Under the pieces are notes generated by a model. It ran no database searches, was not told where the DNA came from, and was given only the letters and a program-made list of their open reading frames with translations. Shown here piece after piece: positions 63,129 to 64,000 of a stretch of 64,000 bases of DNA; the stretch's first letter is position 1, and every line of letters starts with the position of its first letter. Origin of the DNA: Sediminicola luteus (GTDB lineage: Bacteria > Bacteroidota > Bacteroidia > Flavobacteriales > Flavobacteriaceae). The position numbers were made by a program, and so were the translations under genes. Location: the NCBI RefSeq assembly GCF_002514735.1, contig NZ_KZ300476.1, forward strand, positions 787,872 to 851,871. The letters run 5' to 3'.

Positions 63129-63353
63129 TCACCCCTTCAAAAAATAATACCCATTCACCCCCAGAATGGCCAAATTGGTGATGACCACGGGCCATGAGAT
63201 ATCAAGCATAAAACCGTAGGCCACGAAAAGGGCACAACCAACCGAATTTACCATGCGTAGCTTTTTGATATCCTTCATTAAAAAAGAAAGCAATACCCCC
63301 AAGGAGGCTGCATAACCGACCCATTCGGTTAACGTGATTCCAAATAGTTCCAT
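63129..63353 (-). CDS. YgjV-like small membrane protein
   Basis: A 74-residue protein with three helices (about 9-25, 34-50 and 54-71) resembling the YgjV family and, loosely, SemiSWEET half-transporters. It starts MELFGITLTEWVGYAASLGV at the ATG 63351-63353; a TTG three codons upstream is less likely. The function is not known. It ends 24 bp from the convergent sulfatase stop. Confidence 0.7.
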   Translation of the reverse strand: MELFGITLTEWVGYAASLGVLLSFLMKDIKKLRMVNSVGCALFVAYGFMLDISWPVVITNLAILGVNGYYFLKG

Positions 63354-63411
63354 TTCCACCAAATTTTGCCGTTAAGAACGGGCTTTTTGCATTGTTAAAC
63401 TAAGTCGTAAA

Positions 63412-63440
63412 AAAAAGGGAATCTATACAGACTCCCTTTT
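63412..63440 (-). terminator. Intrinsic terminator of typA
   Basis: AAAAAGGGA and TCCCTTTTT form the stem and TCT/AGA pair inside it. On the minus strand the T-run follows the stem 20 bp after the typA stop. The same stem is also usable in the plus direction. Confidence 0.8.
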
Positions 63441-63460
63441 TATAAAACTTCTATTGTCTC

Positions 63461-64000
63461 TTAGGTTATCTTATTACGTTTGCGATCTACCTCCTTTAAA
63501 AAAATCTTACGCAAACGCAAGTAATTCGGGGTAACCTCAACATATTCATCTTTTTGGATGTATTCCAAGGCCTCTTCCAATGAGAATTTTATGGCCGGTA
63601 CGATTTTGGCCTTATCATCGGCCCCGGCAGAACGTACGTTGGATAGTTTTTTGGTCTTGGTAACATTAACGGTCATATCATCGCCTCGTGAGTTCTCACC
63701 GATTACCTGACCTTCGTAAATATCTTCTCCCGGATCAATAAAAAACTTTCCGCGCTCTTGAAGTTTATCTATGGAATACGGAATGGCCTTACCGTTCTCC
63801 ATACTTACCAAAGATCCGTTGATACGTTGCGGAATATCGCCTTTTAAAGGTTGGTACTCCAAAAAGCGGTGGGCCATAATGGCTTCACCAGCAGTTGCGG
63901 TAAGCAATTGGTTTCGTAGACCTATGATACCACGCGACGGAATCTCGAACTCGATCAACATACGGCTGCCCTTGGCCTCCATACTCTTCATCTCACCCTT
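63461..64000 (-). CDS. typA: Translational GTPase TypA/BipA, C-terminal part
   Basis: The frame is open to the window end (180 codons visible); the GTPase domain lies outside. The visible part is the C-terminal domain of TypA/BipA: MEAKGSRMLIEFEIPSRGII, GLRNQLLTATAGEAIMAHRF, NGSLVSMENGKAIPYSID, FIDPGEDIYEGQVIGENSR and MTVNVTKTKKLSNVRSAGAD. It ends with the usual LEEALEYIQKDEYVEVTPNYLRLRK. BipA is a ribosome-associated GTPase needed for assembly and growth under cold or stress. Confidence 0.95.
   Translation of the reverse strand, partial: KGEMKSMEAKGSRMLIEFEIPSRGIIGLRNQLLTATAGEAIMAHRFLEYQPLKGDIPQRINGSLVSMENGKAIPYSIDKLQERGKFFIDPGEDIYEGQVIGENSRGDDMTVNVTKTKKLSNVRSAGADDKAKIVPAIKFSLEEALEYIQKDEYVEVTPNYLRLRKIFLKEVDRKRNKIT

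Overview
The window is a chromosomal segment from a marine member of Bacteroidota, most likely family Flavobacteriaceae (Zobellia/Maribacter-like; genus is inference). The pointers are a fused SecDF, Rho with a long Lys/Ala/Gln-rich insertion, a DUF4293 gene divergent from rho, a type IX secretion type-B sorting domain, TAnnTTTG -7 promoter boxes, very few Shine-Dalgarno-like sites, and several sulfatases. No transposase, integrase, phage gene or CRISPR array was seen; the DNA looks like stable core genome with small accessory islands.

Layout. 1-6.2 kb: a DUF1599 gene (cut by the window edge) divergent from folP and the c-di-AMP synthase gene cdaA; then an ABC exporter and truA on the minus strand, a YfcE-type phosphoesterase, and gaps holding 7-bp tandem repeats and a start-less reading frame. 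6.2-12 kb: DUF4293, rho, a secreted SGNH esterase, rpsT, two identical tRNA-Glu(UUC) genes behind one clear promoter, and proS. 12-17 kb: surface and secretion genes, namely a Gly/Tyr/Trp- then Ser/Arg-rich lipoprotein, a FadL-like porin and a T9SS substrate. 16.8-22.7 kb: a plus-strand run folE-cysS-yidD-lipoprotein-lgt-DUF192-ABC ATPase. 22.7-28.6 kb: minus-strand secDF, a small protein that may share the SecD P1 fold, and mdh.

29.5-34.1 kb is a carbohydrate island: DUF1080, a Tat-exported Gfo/Idh/MocA oxidoreductase, a sulfatase and a cytoplasmic Gfo/Idh/MocA oxidoreductase. Together they suggest desulfation plus 3-keto-type glycoside cleavage, without SusC/SusD. 34.2-42 kb: gyrB, a glycerophosphodiesterase-like gene, two unknown genes and a TPR histidine kinase/response regulator pair. 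42-50 kb: SDR, secreted S9 peptidase, asnB, DUF2911, amidohydrolase. 49.7-52.3 kb: a CAT-like acyltransferase divergent from a Crp/Fnr regulator, with a 22-bp perfect palindrome between them, then an OmpA lipoprotein-like protein. 53.2-58 kb: a 1006-residue TPR protein and a plug-less beta-barrel form a two-gene unit. 58.3-64 kb: FtsE-like ATPase, polyphosphate glucokinase-like ROK kinase, two tandem sulfatases, a YgjV-like membrane protein and the 3' part of typA/bipA, which runs off the window.

No radically new multi-gene system stands out. The best leads are non-coding: the operator-like palindrome at 50.6 kb, heptamer arrays at 1.4, 2.5 and 5.8 kb, a roughly 10-bp-periodic inverted array at 27.4 kb, nested inverted repeats at 49.7 and 58.1 kb, and the reading-frame remnant at 5.9-6.1 kb. 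On the protein side they are the 29.5-34.1 kb island, the TPR/barrel pair and the low-complexity lipoprotein. Where several starts were possible I chose the one giving a signal peptide or a family-typical N-terminus.
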